Shown in pieces: positions 25,881 through 64,000 of a stretch of DNA of 64,000 bases (position 1 is the first letter of the stretch; each line of letters begins with the position of its first letter). This DNA comes from Glandiceps talaboti (taxonomy: Eukaryota > Hemichordata > Enteropneusta > Spengelidae), in contig NC_135565.1 of assembly GCF_964340395.1 (NCBI RefSeq), forward strand, positions 19,506,709-19,570,708, read 5' to 3'. The translations under genes were made by a program, and so were the position numbers. The notes under the pieces are model-generated. The model was given only the letters and a program-made list of their open reading frames with translations. It was not told where the DNA came from and made no database searches.

Positions 25881-25943
25881 TCAGTGCAGAGAGGTCGTAT
25901 CTGCTATGCAATTGTATAGGCAGATATGACCTTACTGCACTGA
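25881..25943. ncRNA. 63-nt hairpin, miRNA-precursor-like or tiny MITE
   Basis: A 24-nt left arm (25881-25904) pairs with 25920-25943 at about 21 of 24 positions around a 15-nt loop. The size fits an animal pre-miRNA or a short fold-back element. Pairing beyond the stem is weak, which argues against a classic pri-miRNA. No function is claimed. Confidence 0.3.
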
Positions 25944-28734
25944 TGCGACGATGTGTACAAGTGTCCACAACTCAAAAATGTTACTTGAAGTCAAACCTTT
26001 GAAAAGCACGTACTAGGTACGAGATGAGGCTAATACAGGTCTGTTTTTGTGGCTGTCGCTGTCATAAAAAGTCAACCCGGCCAAATATTGTACATTAGAT
26101 AAAATACATAATTTTATGTAATATTTCCCATCTTGTGTTGGTGATGACTATGATAAAAGGAGACAGAAAAGATACCTATATCAACATGAATTGTGAAAAA
26201 AATGAAAGATTGATGTGAAATAATAATAATAATAATAATAGTAGCAGTAATGTACAAAGCATGAAAATGTATCAAAAATTGAAAGCATAGGAAATTGGCC
26301 AAATTTGAAACTAGCGGTAAATTATTGAAATGACAGCCAGTATGGTTTAAAGAGAACTTCAATTTGTCTGACAGAAATGTGACAGTGTAAATTATGTGTG
26401 TACATGTAGTTTATAAGAATGGTATGATTCTTAAAATAATTGGCAAGAATTTTTCAAGAAGGATTTATCTGCAGTCTGTATGGTATATCATGTTAGGGCG
26501 CCCTCACACATCAACCATACCCTTTCAGTGATGGCTAATAGCATTGTAGGTCTTGTAGACGAGTCTATCTGTCAAATATATGCATAACCATATTTGGAAA
26601 AATATAAGGTTAAAGTTCATACTCATTTCAAGTGTACATTCACCAATAATTCCAAATGACTGAAGAACTGTCATGTGATTCCTTCAAGTGTTGCTTCACA
26701 GCATTCTTATGACTATACAGTATTTGGATTATACCATCATACAAGATCTAATAAAGGAGTTTTGCATTGTGTATTTGAGGTGCTATGTAATGGATTACTA
26801 CCCATCTAAGGTGAACCCAGTCACCCCCATTGAACATAATGCAACATTCCAGTGTATTAGATGATAATATATACAGGGTTAGGGCTAGTGTGTAAGATAC
26901 GCTATGATGGAGCATCAGCTTAACCTTAATCTGCAAGGTACACCATGTTGGGATGTACTCATGCATCAGCCAAACTCTTTCACCCGATTCTTCCCATACC
27001 ATTACTGGCTGCTTTTTCATACAACAAAATGCTACTACAGTAAATGTTTTTATATCTGGAAGCCAAAATGTGAAAATCAAGGAAGTTTGTAAACAATGTT
27101 GAGAAATAGGCAGTAGAAAAACAGATGTACATGAATTACAAAAAAGTAAAATTTGCATTTTGATCTAACTTATTTACATGATGTATGATGTGACATCTGT
27201 GCAGTGTCCAATCAGAGTGCAATAAAGTCTGTCACACCTGATGATTAGTATTTGTGCAGTGCTATAAGACTGTTTTAGGCGTGCATATAAGAATTATATT
27301 TTAGTTTTATTTTGGGAATCCCTTAGTAAGGATTGGTAAATATATTTGTGTATACATCATTCACCAGTACTTTTCAATATTGTGATGACACCTACTTCAA
27401 GAAGTTAACCAGCACAGCGCCCTCTATGAAAGTATATAACACATTATGCCTCACGAAACATAGAGTGCCTTCTATGAAACATACATAATGCCTTATGAAT
27501 CGAGAAACAAACAGCACCCTCTATGAAACACACATCTCATGAACTGTGAAATGAACAGTGCCCTCTATGAAATGTACATACAATACCGCTACGCAATGAG
27601 ACTTACACAGCGCCCTCTACATTCTCGCAAATCAGAGCTATTATTTCTTCCGCTACTATTCAAAATAATACCTCACGTATACGTAATACATATTCATAAG
27701 CAATGACATCATGATAATCTGACCAATCAAAGTCCGTCTCTCAAAGAATGCATTTCAGATAATAACAATGGCCTCATGCATCCATGGCCAGTAGGGATCG
27801 GCTCGTTAAGAACAGTACCGTAAAGCAGTTTTGGTTTGCAACGATGCGCTCTCTATAGCTGATGTACATTTTGTGGCTTTGGGTGTCTTTGCACTGCACT
27901 GATAACCTAACAGAAATATACTTTGTTGCAAAGACTAGCCATAAACATGGATACAAATGTCATTACTTCACTGAAGCCATACAACAATCTTTTCTCCCAC
28001 TTCACTACACTAAGTCAGACACTGAACGTAATAGCTATCAAAATACTGATTTTGTGTAAGACAGTCTCTACACTGTCTTAAAGTTCTCTGACAATATTTA
28101 ATAATCAGTAATAAATAAGTGGGCAAAATGGCGTAACTTGAGTGCCGTAAAGACAAATATTTATGTTGAAATTATCTGACAGAAAAATCACACCGTACTC
28201 ATAAAATTGTATCAATATCACATCAACCTTTGCTAATTCCCACTAACTCCTCACTACTTGTGTATAGCGCCCTCAACCCAAAGAATACAAATCTTTTGTT
28301 TTTACAATAGTCTCCCCCTGGCAGTGCTCAATATGAGCTCTTTGAACAGCCTAGCTCATGTTTTGAAAAGACCAGCAATATTACCATGGCAATTCTATCT
28401 TAGACAGTCTTAGTGTATAATCACTTAAAGTTACTTCACTAATGTCACAATTGTCACTTAGTGGATAGTAAATAACTGTGTTACCATTGGCATATTACAC
28501 ACAGAAGTCATTTCACATACACAAGTGTGTACACACACTATATGCTATGGTATGTACAAAGCCATCACGAAATAATTCCTTATCATTAGTAACCCAGTTC
28601 TGCTGTAAGCGTTATACTCAAATCCCAGATAACTCCAACCATGTGAAATACCAGTCTCTGTCAATAGATACGTTGCCATGGTTGTAAGGTCTTCACTATA
28701 GCCTTTTATTTTTTTGAAGTTGACACAATATGGA
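25944..28734. other. Intergenic, small repeats only
   Basis: No exon was recognised. It contains an AATAAT microsatellite (26220-26240), a cluster of GCGCCCTCTATGAAA-like motifs (27410-27620) and an interrupted MITE copy (about 27619-27847). AATAAA on the minus strand at 28705-28710 is a candidate CKAP5 polyadenylation signal 25 bp after its stop. Confidence 0.5.
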
Positions 28735-63888
<35,154 letters not shown>

Positions 63889-64000
63889 CTAGTTTAGGTA
63901 CATCATACTTGTACCACTTATAAGTTAGATAGTGTATGTATATAATTTAGCTAGTGAACTACACAATGGTTTGAGTACAGCTTTAGGTATATCACACTTG

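Overview
This is animal nuclear DNA: AT-rich, long intron-split genes with GT-AG junctions, and many microsatellites, minisatellites and small transposons. The proteins are clearly metazoan and the genes are intron-rich. That fits a marine invertebrate, perhaps a non-vertebrate deuterostome or lophotrochozoan, but I cannot name the species. I followed three genes exon by exon. In each, all splice phases join into one reading frame that resembles the human protein.

Layout. 1-11,010 has no recognisable gene; it holds a tRNA-derived SINE, microsatellites, a recent 256-bp duplication and a 27-bp minisatellite. 11,011-17,626 (minus) is a complete 8-exon NOSIP gene, an E3 ubiquitin ligase of the U-box/RING type (310 aa). 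Its first intron contains a 700-bp transposon relic with inverted ends and an 8-bp target duplication. 17,627-18,043 is a short head-to-head promoter region. 18,044-24,682 (plus) is a complete 4-exon POLR1F (RPA43/TWISTNB) gene, a subunit of RNA polymerase I (425 aa), with a 3.6-kb minisatellite in intron 1. 24,683-28,734 is intergenic and holds small repeats and a miRNA-like hairpin. 28,735 to beyond 63,888 (minus) is most of CKAP5/XMAP215 (the chTOG microtubule polymerase). About 37 exons encode about 1,645 residues, from the end of TOG2 to the C-terminus; the first exons lie outside the window.

The three genes are housekeeping genes: a ubiquitin ligase, ribosomal RNA transcription and microtubule growth. 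Nothing suggests a shared pathway. NOSIP and POLR1F probably share a promoter, and POLR1F and CKAP5 converge tail to tail.

I found no new gene system. The most interesting points are four candidate frame-preserving microexons (24-27 nt) in CKAP5, two tandem duplications of CKAP5 exon edges in which the extra splice site is destroyed, the MULE-like relic with a PHD-like finger, several MITE families with visible inverted ends, and repeated CTCF-like motifs along CKAP5. All exon calls come from reading splice signals and comparing with remembered protein families; none is transcript-supported.
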